DNA from: Paracoccaceae bacterium
Lineage (GTDB): Bacteria; Pseudomonadota; Alphaproteobacteria; Rhodobacterales; Rhodobacteraceae
Reading direction: 5' to 3'
DNA: 5,168 nucleotides
Assembly: GCA_003447515.1 (NCBI GenBank)
Contig: DLZA01000425.1
Location: 1-5,168 of the forward strand
Shown: piece by piece, positions 1-5,168 of the stretch
How positions within the stretch are numbered: the stretch's first letter is position 1
Layout: the number at the start of each line of letters is the position of its first letter
The notes under the pieces: model-generated
Database searches by the model: none
Told to the model about the DNA's origin: nothing
The model's input: the letters and a program-made list of their open reading frames with translations, nothing else
Program-made: the position numbers and the translations under genes

Positions 1-1
1 T

Positions 2-619
2 CAATATCTTAGGTTCATTGAGCAAGCCAAAAGACTTCGCATTGAACTGGCGGCTGACTATCTCGTTATGGCCGCTTGGCTTGCTTTTCTCAAATCGCGC
101 CTGCTATTGCCAGCCGATCCGGAAGAAGACGGCCCATCAGGTGAAGAACTTGCTGCTCACCTAGCATTTCAACTTGAACGGTTAGAGGCAATGCGCCGCT
201 CTGCGGCACGTCTGATGGCCCGTGATCAACTCGGCCGCGATTTTTTCACTCGTGGCATCCCTGAGGACGTTTCCGTCAGGAAGCGTATCGAATACAAGGC
301 AACTGTTCTGGATCTTATGCAGGCCTATGCCCGATTAAAAACGAAAGACAACTTTGCACCACTCCATTTTGAAGAACGCAATCATATCCTGACGATGGAA
401 CAGGCGCTCGATCGCATGAAGTCCATCATGGACCATGCGATTGATTGGGCCGATCTCTCTCAATTTCTTCCTGAGGGCTGGTCTGAAAATCCTAAACGCC
501 GGCGTTCAGCCACTGCAGCGACTTTCGCCGCTTCATTGGAGATGGTCAAAGCAGGCATGATCGAAATTCGTCAAACTGATACGTTTGCAGCCATCCAATT
601 GCGTAAGCGGGAGGCGTAG
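2..619 (+). CDS. scpA: ScpA, kleisin subunit of the SMC condensin (5' end cut by window)
   Basis: This is the C-terminal 205 residues of segregation and condensation protein A, the kleisin that bridges the SMC ATPase dimer and binds ScpB to compact and segregate the nucleoid. The frame is open from base 2 and encodes a typical ScpA core: RLRIELAADYLVMAAWLAFL followed by KSRLLLP, then the GPSGEELAAHLAFQLERLEAMR helix region and LGRDFF. The C-terminus (roughly the last 50 residues, RRRSATAATFAASLEMVKAG onward) is the winged helix that in this family contacts the SMC head. The ATG at 68 is an internal methionine of the conserved LVMAAWL stretch, not the start. The true start and about 60-75 N-terminal residues, including the FEGPLDLLL-type motif, lie outside the window. 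The gene ends two bases before scpB and shares its operon. The family assignment is firm. Confidence 0.93.
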   Translation, partial: QYLRFIEQAKRLRIELAADYLVMAAWLAFLKSRLLLPADPEEDGPSGEELAAHLAFQLERLEAMRRSAARLMARDQLGRDFFTRGIPEDVSVRKRIEYKATVLDLMQAYARLKTKDNFAPLHFEERNHILTMEQALDRMKSIMDHAIDWADLSQFLPEGWSENPKRRRSATAATFAASLEMVKAGMIEIRQTDTFAAIQLRKREA

Positions 620-621
620 TC

Positions 622-1278
622 ATGCCTGATGAGGCCAAAAATGAGCAAGCTACTTCGATTACAGAAAGCCTCTTCGAAGCTCCACCACTTGCTGAGCAGG
701 AACGTATGATCGAAGCAATACTTTTCGCAACAGCTGAACCGCAATCAAAAGTCCAGATCGAAAACCGAATGCCGCATGGTTCTGACGTGGCTGAGGCCCT
801 TGTTCAAGTGCGCAAACGATACAAAGATCGTGGCGTCAACCTTGTCAAAGCTGGAGAAGGCTGGGCATTCCGCACAGCCCCTGACCTTGGCTTCCTCATG
901 CAGAAAGAGCAGGTTGAGATCCGTAAACTTTCTCGTGCAGGCATAGAAACTCTTGCGATTATTGCTTACCACCAGCCTGTCACACGTGCTGAAATTGAAG
1001 AAATTCGCGGCGTCTCTGTATCTTCGGGTACCGTTGACATGTTAATGGAACTCGACTGGATTAAGCTTGGACGTCGCCGCATGACCCCGGGCAGACCTGT
1101 CACATTTATTGTCACTCAAAGCTTTCTTGATCACTTCGGCCTTGAAAACTCTCGGGATCTCCCGGGTGTCAAAGAATTGCGTGAGGCTGGCCTCCTTGAT
1201 AATCGCCCACCACCAGATGCGGCCTTTGAAAGCCTGAATGAGGACCCAGCCGATGATCAAGAAGACATGTTCAGCTGA
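622..1278 (+). CDS. scpB: ScpB, winged-helix partner of ScpA in the SMC condensin
   Basis: Segregation and condensation protein B dimerises and binds the middle of the ScpA kleisin, helping to load and gate the SMC complex on DNA in the cytoplasm. The 218-residue length is normal for alphaproteobacteria. Residues about 25-97 form the first winged-helix domain (MIEAILFATAEP at the start). Residues about 101-172 form the second, carrying the signature LSRAGIETLAIIAYHQPVTR, then EIEEIRGVSVSSGT and the wing motif RRRMTPGRPVTF. After DLPGVKELREAGLLD (about 179-193) comes a proline-rich and acidic tail ending in DDQEDMFS, of a kind common in this family and probably unstructured. The ATG lies two bases after the scpA stop. 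A good ribosome binding site, GGGAGG at 609-614, sits inside the end of scpA, which implies co-transcription and translational coupling. The gene next on this side, dcd, is convergent. Confidence 0.95.
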   Translation: MPDEAKNEQATSITESLFEAPPLAEQERMIEAILFATAEPQSKVQIENRMPHGSDVAEALVQVRKRYKDRGVNLVKAGEGWAFRTAPDLGFLMQKEQVEIRKLSRAGIETLAIIAYHQPVTRAEIEEIRGVSVSSGTVDMLMELDWIKLGRRRMTPGRPVTFIVTQSFLDHFGLENSRDLPGVKELREAGLLDNRPPPDAAFESLNEDPADDQEDMFS

Positions 1279-1554
1279 CTCTAAAATCGTGTTAACGATG
1301 ACAGCCATCCAAACATCGGCTCTCCTTAAAAACAGACAATCTGGCTTGTCTTCGTAGCGATCACTTGGATCGTAAAATATTCACTTTAATTATTATTTCC
1401 AAACGCATTAACCGTAAAACATTCAAATTATGGTGCTCCCAACCTGGGCAGTATCCAGTACATTTTTGGGATTGAAGCTCAACGTGGCAGATAAAAAACG
1501 CCTGCCTATTTCGGTAGATAACAACATTCAAATGGATCGTTTCAACAGCGCTTT
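1279..1554. other. Convergent intergenic region between scpB and dcd
   Basis: This AT-rich stretch separates the convergent ends of scpB and dcd. No RNA gene or recognisable protein is visible. It contains two small perfect stems without a following T-run: ATCGT/ACGAT at 1286-1290/1295-1299 and CGATC/GATCG at 1358-1362/1368-1372. It also has an 11-base direct repeat, AACATTCAAAT, at 1418-1428 and 1523-1533. A plus-strand frame of 55 codons (1430-1597) runs into the dcd 3' end but has no Shine-Dalgarno sequence and I do not call it a gene. I see no strong terminator for scpB. Confidence 0.6.
1493..1517 (-). terminator. Weak candidate terminator downstream of dcd
   Basis: Read on the minus strand, CTACC (complement of 1513-1517) and GGCAG (complement of 1502-1506) can form a short stem with one A-C mismatch. 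Six T residues (complement of 1493-1498) follow three bases later. It lies about 40 bases beyond the dcd stop, which is a sensible place. The stem is short and imperfect. The same GGCAG complement could instead pair with bases 1486-1490, so the call is tentative. Confidence 0.25.
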
Positions 1555-2634
1555 TTACATCTTAAAATGTTTTGATAATTTCAATCCCTGGCCCTGATAA
1601 TTTGATTTCAGATCGGCGCCATAAAGGACATCTGGTACCTCAACCATCTTTTCGTACACCAAACGACCCACGCTTTGTCCATGCTCCAACGCAAATGGTG
1701 CTTCGTGACAACGCACCTCCAAAACACCGCGTGATCCTGCGCCACCTGTAGCAGAATGCCCAAAACCAGGATCAAAGAACCCTGCATAATGCACCCGAAA
1801 TTCACCAACCATGGCTAGATATGGTGCCATCTCTGCCGCACAATTAGGTGGAATATGCACAGCTTCGCGGCTCACCAAAATGTAAAATGCGCCAGGATCT
1901 AGAACGATTCCTCTTGTCCGGCTGATTACTGGTTCCCAGAATTCTGCAGGCTCGTAATGCCCGATCAAATCAAGATCAATCAGTCCTGCATGCGGTTTTG
2001 CACGATATCCAACCAACCCCATGTCATCGCCAATAAGATCAACGGAAAACCCAAGGCCTCCATCGATCTGCGCTTGGCCATTCACCAGACTAATTTTTTC
2101 GTGCATCGCACTTAATACATCATCAGAAATTACCGATTTTCCATTTCGAAACCGTATCTGGTTCAATCGCATCCCTGGCCGGACCAAAACAGAAAAACTG
2201 CGGGGTGAAATCTCTGCGTAAAGTGGCCCGGTATAGCCACCTTCAATATGATCAAATTCGATGCCATGATCCACAATGCACCGAGTGAACAGATCGAGAC
2301 GTCCGGTAGATGACTTTGCATTTGCCACTGCACTCACACCAGTAGGCAATGCTAAATTCTCCATCAAAGGAACGATATAAACGCAACCTTTTTCAAGGAC
2401 TGCGCCTCGGGATAGATCTATTTCATGCATTTTGAACGCTTCGAGGCGCTTCGAGACAGTATCCTCAGATCCTGATAAAAAAGATGCTCGTACCCGCCAA
2501 GCTTTAGTCCCTAGTCGCAAATCCAATGATGCTGGCTGCACTTGGCCCTCGACAGGGGGGAGATTGCAGGAAATTTCACCCCGAGCTAACATTCCAGCTA
2601 TGGCTTGGCTCGAAAGAACGCCTTTATTTCTCAT
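1555..2634 (-). CDS. dcd: dCTP deaminase, long two-domain alphaproteobacterial form
   Basis: 2'-Deoxycytidine 5'-triphosphate deaminase converts dCTP to dUTP and ammonia, feeding dUMP and then dTTP synthesis in the cytoplasm. At 359 residues it is nearly twice the roughly 190 residues of E. coli Dcd and reads as two fused dUTPase-fold units. The first unit has QPASLDLRLG (33-42), the phosphate-site-like KSSTGRLDLF (107-116), and GPLYAEISPR with Glu141. The second has VLDPGAFYILVSREAVHIPP (244-263), GFFDPGFG (285-292), GVLEVRCHE with Glu306, and GQSVGRLVYE (319-328). It ends in SNYQGQGLKLSKHF, as expected for this family. The start is supported by GGAGG (complement of 2643-2647) eight bases upstream. 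The gene stands alone, divergent from the aminotransferase and convergent with scpB. By comparison with E. coli Dcd, Glu306 in the LEV motif aligns best with the catalytic glutamate; that is my inference. Confidence 0.93.
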   Translation of the reverse strand: MRNKGVLSSQAIAGMLARGEISCNLPPVEGQVQPASLDLRLGTKAWRVRASFLSGSEDTVSKRLEAFKMHEIDLSRGAVLEKGCVYIVPLMENLALPTGVSAVANAKSSTGRLDLFTRCIVDHGIEFDHIEGGYTGPLYAEISPRSFSVLVRPGMRLNQIRFRNGKSVISDDVLSAMHEKISLVNGQAQIDGGLGFSVDLIGDDMGLVGYRAKPHAGLIDLDLIGHYEPAEFWEPVISRTRGIVLDPGAFYILVSREAVHIPPNCAAEMAPYLAMVGEFRVHYAGFFDPGFGHSATGGAGSRGVLEVRCHEAPFALEHGQSVGRLVYEKMVEVPDVLYGADLKSNYQGQGLKLSKHFKM

Positions 2635-2685
2635 AATATCTTCCTCCAGAAGCTTAGAGTTCTATGCCTTAAATTCTGCTCCTGC

Positions 2686-2717
2686 GCATCCCTGAAATTC
2701 GCTTGCATTAGGGATGC
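2686..2717. repeat. Perfect 8-bp inverted repeat in the divergent dcd/aminotransferase promoter region
   Basis: GCATCCCT at 2686-2693 and AGGGATGC at 2710-2717 are exact inverted copies separated by 16 bases, with centres 24 bases apart. The right arm overlaps the -10 element of the candidate dcd promoter and the left arm lies just after its expected start site. No T-run follows on either strand, so it is not a classical terminator. Its position between two divergent genes suits an operator for a dimeric regulator, but this is inferred from position only. Confidence 0.45.
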
Positions 2718-2736
2718 CTCGCGTGTTTGTTGTCAA
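2707..2736 (-). promoter_or_regulatory. Candidate promoter of dcd
   Basis: On the minus strand a perfect -35 hexamer TTGACA (complement of 2731-2736) is followed after 18 bases by CCTAAT (complement of 2707-2712), which matches four of six -10 positions. Transcription would start near 2700, giving a leader of about 65 bases before the dcd ATG. The -10 is weak, and alphaproteobacterial promoters often diverge from this consensus, so this is only a candidate. Confidence 0.35.
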
Positions 2737-2752
2737 AATAGGCTATGCTTGT

Positions 2753-2757
2753 GGGAG
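2753..2757 (+). promoter_or_regulatory. Ribosome binding site that fixes the aminotransferase start
   Basis: GGGAG lies six bases before the ATG at 2764. It favours this start over the in-frame ATG at 2605, which would place 53 additional residues inside the antisense dcd start region and has no matching upstream signal. Confidence 0.7.
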
Positions 2758-2763
2758 AACCTG

Positions 2764-3888
2764 ATGAAAATAAGCCCTTTTGCGGTTGAAATGTGGATGA
2801 ATGATTGGGAAAAAAAATGTGAGCTCAATCTCGCGGAAACTTGTGTCGAATCACTAACCATTTCTGAACTTCTTGCGCTTACAGGTAAAAATGATGATAG
2901 CCTTTCTGAACTTTTGACGATTAAAATGACCTACGGCGGCATTGAAGGTTCAGATCGCCTAAAGGCTGCAATTACTACGCTTTACACTGACCAAACTCCT
3001 GAAAATATTTTAACCACCCATGGCGCAATTGGAGCCAATGCGCTGGTTTACCAGGCACTGATAGAGCAGGGTGACGAAGTCATTACTGTGGTGCCTACAT
3101 ATCAGCAGCATTACTCAATTCCGGCCAGCATGGGCGCGGATGTGCGTCCCTTGAAACTACTCCCTGAACAAGGCTACCAACTAGACATCGAAGAGCTCGC
3201 TGCATTAGCTACATCTGACACCAAACTCATCGTAATCAATAACCCTAACAATCCAACTGGTGCGTTGCTATCTCTCGAAAAACTACATCAAATTGTAGAA
3301 ATTGCCCGTAAATCTGATGCTTGGCTATTGTGTGACGAAGTTTACCGCGGCACTAATCAAAGCGGTACTGGCTTCACTCCTTCCATCGTCGATCTTTACG
3401 AAAAAGGCATATCGACGGCATCGATGTCAAAATCTTTTAGTCTGGCAGGCCTGCGCCTTGGCTGGATCGCGGCACCGCGCAGCTTCATAGAGCGCGTAAT
3501 GTTACATCGTGACTATAACACCATTTCTGTTGGAAGAATTGATGATCATTTTGCTGCACTCGCACTTGAGCATAAAGACTTGGTAATCGCGCGCGCACAG
3601 CGTATCACTCGTACTAACTTGTTAACTTTGTCACGTTGGATAAATGGGGAGAAAAATATTTCATGGGTCAAACCCCGAGCAGGTACGACCGCACTTTTAA
3701 CCTATGAGATGGAGACCTCTAGCCACAATCTGTGCATAGATATACTTAAAAAAACTGGTGTGATGTTCACACCAGGCTCGACCTTCGATATTGAAGGGGC
3801 GATCCGTATCGGCTTCGGTAACACCCCTGATATTGTCCAGAAAGGTCTTACGAGATTTTCCGCTTACCTCAAAGAGTACGCCCAATAA
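2764..3888 (+). CDS. PLP-dependent class I/II aminotransferase, VioD-like, substrate unknown
   Basis: This is a 374-residue fold-type I aminotransferase with all the key cofactor features. They are THGAIGANALV (85-95) at the phosphate-binding region, NNPNNPTG (159-166), DEVY (191-194), whose Asp and Tyr contact the pyridine ring, SMSKSFSLAGLRLGW (220-234) with Lys223 forming the Schiff base, and IRIGFGN (357-363) with Arg358 expected to bind the substrate carboxylate. The N-terminal ELNLAETCVESLT and TYGGIEGSDRL stretches match a proteobacterial family that is usually annotated only as aminotransferase and resembles capreomycidine synthase (VioD) in layout. I cannot name the amino donor or acceptor. 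The start at 2764 is chosen because GGGAG lies six bases upstream and MKISPFAVEMW is where the family normally begins. The gene is divergent from dcd and stands alone, with no pathway neighbours to suggest a function. Codon use looks like that of its neighbours. Confidence 0.9.
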   Translation: MKISPFAVEMWMNDWEKKCELNLAETCVESLTISELLALTGKNDDSLSELLTIKMTYGGIEGSDRLKAAITTLYTDQTPENILTTHGAIGANALVYQALIEQGDEVITVVPTYQQHYSIPASMGADVRPLKLLPEQGYQLDIEELAALATSDTKLIVINNPNNPTGALLSLEKLHQIVEIARKSDAWLLCDEVYRGTNQSGTGFTPSIVDLYEKGISTASMSKSFSLAGLRLGWIAAPRSFIERVMLHRDYNTISVGRIDDHFAALALEHKDLVIARAQRITRTNLLTLSRWINGEKNISWVKPRAGTTALLTYEMETSSHNLCIDILKKTGVMFTPGSTFDIEGAIRIGFGNTPDIVQKGLTRFSAYLKEYAQ

Positions 3889-3916
3889 TTTATTTTCTCC
3901 GTAATATCTGATCCTG

Positions 3917-3956
3917 ATCAAAGAAACTCAAAGAACCATGTATCCAAGAGGGTTCC
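3917..3956 (-). terminator. Candidate terminator after tRNA-Pro
   Basis: On the minus strand GGAACC (complement of 3951-3956) can pair with GGTTCT (complement of 3932-3937) through five Watson-Crick pairs and one G-T pair, around a 13-base loop. The T-rich stretch TTGAGTTTCTTT follows. It sits about 30 bases beyond the tRNA 3' end. The long loop and interrupted T-run make it weak. Confidence 0.3.
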
Positions 3957-3984
3957 ACAAATAGACCAACATGGACGGAGGAAA

Positions 3985-4061
3985 TGGTCGGGCTAGCAGG
4001 ATTCGAACCTGCGACCTCTCGTCCCCCAGACGAACGCGCTACCAAGCTGCGCTATAGCCCG
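3985..4061 (-). tRNA. tRNA-Pro (anticodon GGG)
   Basis: This 77-base minus-strand sequence folds as a complete cloverleaf. The acceptor stem is CGGGCTA/TAGCCCG, the D-stem GCGC/GCGC with GG in its loop, the anticodon stem TTCGT/ACGAG, and the T-stem GCAGG/CCTGC with loop TTCGAAT. The anticodon loop is CTGGGGG, giving anticodon GGG (complement of 4025-4027), which reads CCC and CCU proline codons. C1-G72 and discriminator A73 are the bases expected for prolyl-tRNA synthetase recognition, and CCA is encoded. It lies 86 bases downstream of the MerR-type gene on the same strand and may be made from its own promoter or by read-through from ihfA. Confidence 0.97.
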
Positions 4062-4147
4062 ACGACTGCCACTGCCGCTGTTTGGTGGGGTGTAAGCGGT
4101 AAACAAGTGCGCTGCAAGCGTGAATCGAAGCTTAACATCGGTGCTTT

Positions 4148-4666
4148 TTAGCGATTATTGGCTCGCCGCATGGAACTTCGGGCCATGCGCAACTCGTAAT
4201 ACAACGTTTCGATCTCGGCCATTGTGTTTTTATCGTAAGCGTTGGCTGTTGCGATGCGGAATGGCGCATTACGCACACTGCAAGAAACCAAACCTATGGA
4301 ATTATTGGATTTATTGTTTACGGTTTGCTTTTCTGGGGGCTCGTTGGTCTTTGATGTGTTATGCTCACGCTGCGTTGACACGGTTTGCGTTTGTAGATCA
4401 CGGGAAAGATTACTAACGAATTCCACGCCTTGATCCTTCAATATTTTTTTCACATCGTCTATTGATCTCTTATCAACGTGAAGCAGCTGTTTGATTCCGC
4501 CCAATAACAGCATATCGTGCGGCCGATAATACCGGCGCCCACCCGCGCGTTTCACTGGCTTTATTTGTGAAAAGCGACCCTCCCAAAACCGCAACACATA
4601 GGCAGGGGTGTCGAGCCATTCAGCGACTTCCGAAATAGTGCGAAATGCGTCTGGTGATTTTATCAT
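4148..4666 (-). CDS. MerR-family transcriptional regulator linked to ihfA
   Basis: A 172-residue DNA-binding protein of the MerR type. The helix-turn-helix covers about residues 8-30 ([20 protein letters not shown]) and is followed by the winged segment with GGRRYYRP (42-49) and the second helical pair, [20 protein letters not shown] (53-72) and KKILKDQG. Residues about 88-130 are rich in Ser, Thr, Asn and Gln and look like a flexible linker. Residues 150-172 form a short basic helix ([20 protein letters not shown]). No cysteine cluster typical of metal-sensing MerR proteins is present, and the signal is unknown. The start lies 11 bases after the ihfA stop without a recognisable Shine-Dalgarno sequence, suggesting translational coupling. 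The [13 protein letters not shown] opening agrees with relatives found beside ihfA in alphaproteobacteria. Regulatory targets cannot be inferred. Confidence 0.88.
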   Translation of the reverse strand: MIKSPDAFRTISEVAEWLDTPAYVLRFWEGRFSQIKPVKRAGGRRYYRPHDMLLLGGIKQLLHVDKRSIDDVKKILKDQGVEFVSNLSRDLQTQTVSTQREHNTSKTNEPPEKQTVNNKSNNSIGLVSCSVRNAPFRIATANAYDKNTMAEIETLYYELRMARSSMRRANNR

Positions 4667-4677
4667 ATATAAATCTA

Positions 4678-4986
4678 CTAATGATTTGGTTTATTGCCGC
4701 TTGAAACACGTTCTTTCATAAGATGGCTGGGACGAAAGGTTAAAACGCGGCGGGGTAGAATTGGCACTTCTTCGCCTGTCTTAGGGTTTCGCCCAATACG
4801 CTCCGTCTTATCGCGGATACTAAACGTGCCAAACGAAGATACTTTAACGTTCTCTCCTTTTACCAGGGCGCTGGAGATATTATCTAATACACTCTCAACC
4901 AAGTCCGCCGACTCATTGCGTGATAGTCCAACCTCCCGAAAGACGGCTTCGCTCAAATCCATACGTGTTAATGTTTTGCCACTCAT
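4678..4986 (-). CDS. ihfA: Integration host factor subunit alpha
   Basis: IHF-alpha pairs with IHF-beta to form a heterodimer that bends DNA sharply at specific sites, acting in transcription, replication and recombination on the nucleoid. The 102-residue protein has the whole HU/IHF fold: an N-terminal helical part ([20 protein letters not shown]), the core [17 protein letters not shown] (44-60), and the DNA-inserting beta arm [12 protein letters not shown] (65-76) with intercalating Pro68. [16 protein letters not shown] follows. The [14 protein letters not shown] arm and the RRVLTFRPS ending fit IHF-alpha better than HU. AGGGAG (complement of 4993-4998) lies six bases before the ATG and supports the start. 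It heads a likely two-gene unit with the MerR-type regulator. The usual upstream neighbour in many relatives, fabH, is not seen in the 182 bases available. Confidence 0.94.
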   Translation of the reverse strand: MSGKTLTRMDLSEAVFREVGLSRNESADLVESVLDNISSALVKGENVKVSSFGTFSIRDKTERIGRNPKTGEEVPILPRRVLTFRPSHLMKERVSSGNKPNH

Positions 4987-5012
4987 GATTATCTCCCTGA
5001 AATATATTTAAA

Positions 5013-5042
5013 ACTTTATTTTGGATTGGAGTAGCGAGTCAA
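5013..5042 (-). promoter_or_regulatory. Candidate promoter of ihfA
   Basis: On the minus strand TTGACT (complement of 5037-5042) matches five of six -35 positions. After 18 bases TAAAGT (complement of 5013-5018) matches four of six -10 positions. The start site would fall near 5006, giving a leader of about 20 bases with the ribosome binding site in it. The placement is good, and the upstream flank is AT-rich. I saw no clear match to the IHF binding consensus that would indicate autoregulation. Confidence 0.5.
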
Positions 5043-5045
5043 CTG

Positions 5046-5055
5046 CCAGGCCTGG
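5046..5055. repeat. 10-bp palindrome upstream of the ihfA promoter
   Basis: CCAGGCCTGG is a perfect palindrome ending three bases upstream of the candidate ihfA -35 element. It is a G+C-rich island in an otherwise AT-rich leader. It could be a regulator site, but a ten-base palindrome can also occur by chance. Confidence 0.35.
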
Positions 5056-5144
5056 GCCTTTAGAAATAACCGAAGTAGTAAAACATATCAGCTTGGCCGT
5101 TAAATTTCAACATTACCACTAAATAAAACTGTAAAAATATGAAC

Positions 5145-5163
5145 AAAAAACGCTTTACCAGCG
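5145..5163 (-). terminator. Weak candidate terminator of an upstream minus-strand gene
   Basis: On the minus strand CGCT (complement of 5160-5163) and AGCG (complement of 5151-5154) form a four-pair stem, extendable by a G-T pair, around a five-base loop. A run of six T residues (complement of 5145-5150) follows. It would end transcription of a gene lying beyond the right edge and so give ihfA its own promoter. The stem is short and the window ends here. Confidence 0.3.
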
Positions 5164-5168
5164 CAAAA

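Noticed and set aside
745..1308. Minus-strand open frames of 75 and 88 codons across scpB
   Set aside because: They lie antisense to a clearly conserved gene, have no recognisable product, and are shadows of scpB coding constraint.
1430..1597. Plus-strand frame of 55 codons in the scpB-dcd gap
   Set aside because: No Shine-Dalgarno sequence and no recognisable similarity. The last 43 bases are antisense to the dcd 3' end, so it is probably chance.
2605..2763. In-frame upstream extension of the aminotransferase from the ATG at 2605
   Set aside because: It would overlap the start of dcd on the other strand, adds a cysteine-rich segment unlike the family, and has no ribosome binding site. The start at 2764 has GGGAG at the right distance and the normal family N-terminus.
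3889..3984. tRNA-associated integration site beside the aminotransferase
   Set aside because: The tRNA 3' end faces this gap, a common place for integration, but no repeated tRNA 3' segment, integrase or composition change is visible in the window.
4694..5011. Plus-strand frame of 105 codons opposite ihfA
   Set aside because: It is antisense to the conserved ihfA coding sequence, and its protein has no recognisable domain.
5060..5167. Minus-strand frame of 35 codons open to the right edge, as a possible C-terminus of an upstream gene
   Set aside because: Its translation is hydrophobic and phenylalanine-rich as expected from AT-rich non-coding DNA, does not resemble FabH, and contains the candidate terminator at the window edge.

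Overview
The window looks like an ordinary chromosomal segment of an alphaproteobacterium of fairly low G+C content by eye. The evidence is the combination of an scpA-scpB pair of alphaproteobacterial type, the long two-domain form of dCTP deaminase, and an ihfA-merR-tRNA-Pro cluster. Genus cannot be read reliably from this much sequence. No phage, transposon, CRISPR or toxin genes are visible.

Layout, left to right. (1) Bases 2-1278, plus strand: the 3' part of scpA (its 5' end lies outside the window) and complete scpB, two nucleotides apart. They encode the kleisin and the winged-helix partner of the SMC condensin that compacts and segregates the chromosome. (2) Bases 1279-1554: a 276-base convergent intergenic region with no gene I would call. 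(3) Bases 1555-2634, minus strand: dcd, a 359-residue fused double-domain dCTP deaminase supplying dUMP precursor for dTTP synthesis. (4) Bases 2635-2763: a divergent promoter region with a perfect 8-bp inverted repeat that overlaps the candidate dcd promoter. (5) Bases 2764-3888, plus strand: a PLP-dependent class I/II aminotransferase whose substrate cannot be told from the sequence. (6) Bases 3985-4061, minus strand: tRNA-Pro with anticodon GGG and an encoded CCA end. (7) Bases 4148-4986, minus strand: ihfA followed after 11 bases by a MerR-type regulator, probably one transcript that may run on towards the tRNA gene. (8) Bases 4987-5168: the AT-rich ihfA promoter region with a 10-bp palindrome, and at the very edge a weak hairpin followed by a T-run that could end transcription of an upstream minus-strand gene.

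Most of these are housekeeping genes: chromosome organisation (ScpAB, IHF), nucleotide supply (Dcd) and translation (tRNA-Pro). They are not an obvious functional pathway. I found no convincing new system. The points most worth a second look are the inverted repeat between dcd and the aminotransferase, the apparent division of active-site motifs between the two halves of the deaminase, and the uncharacterised aminotransferase.
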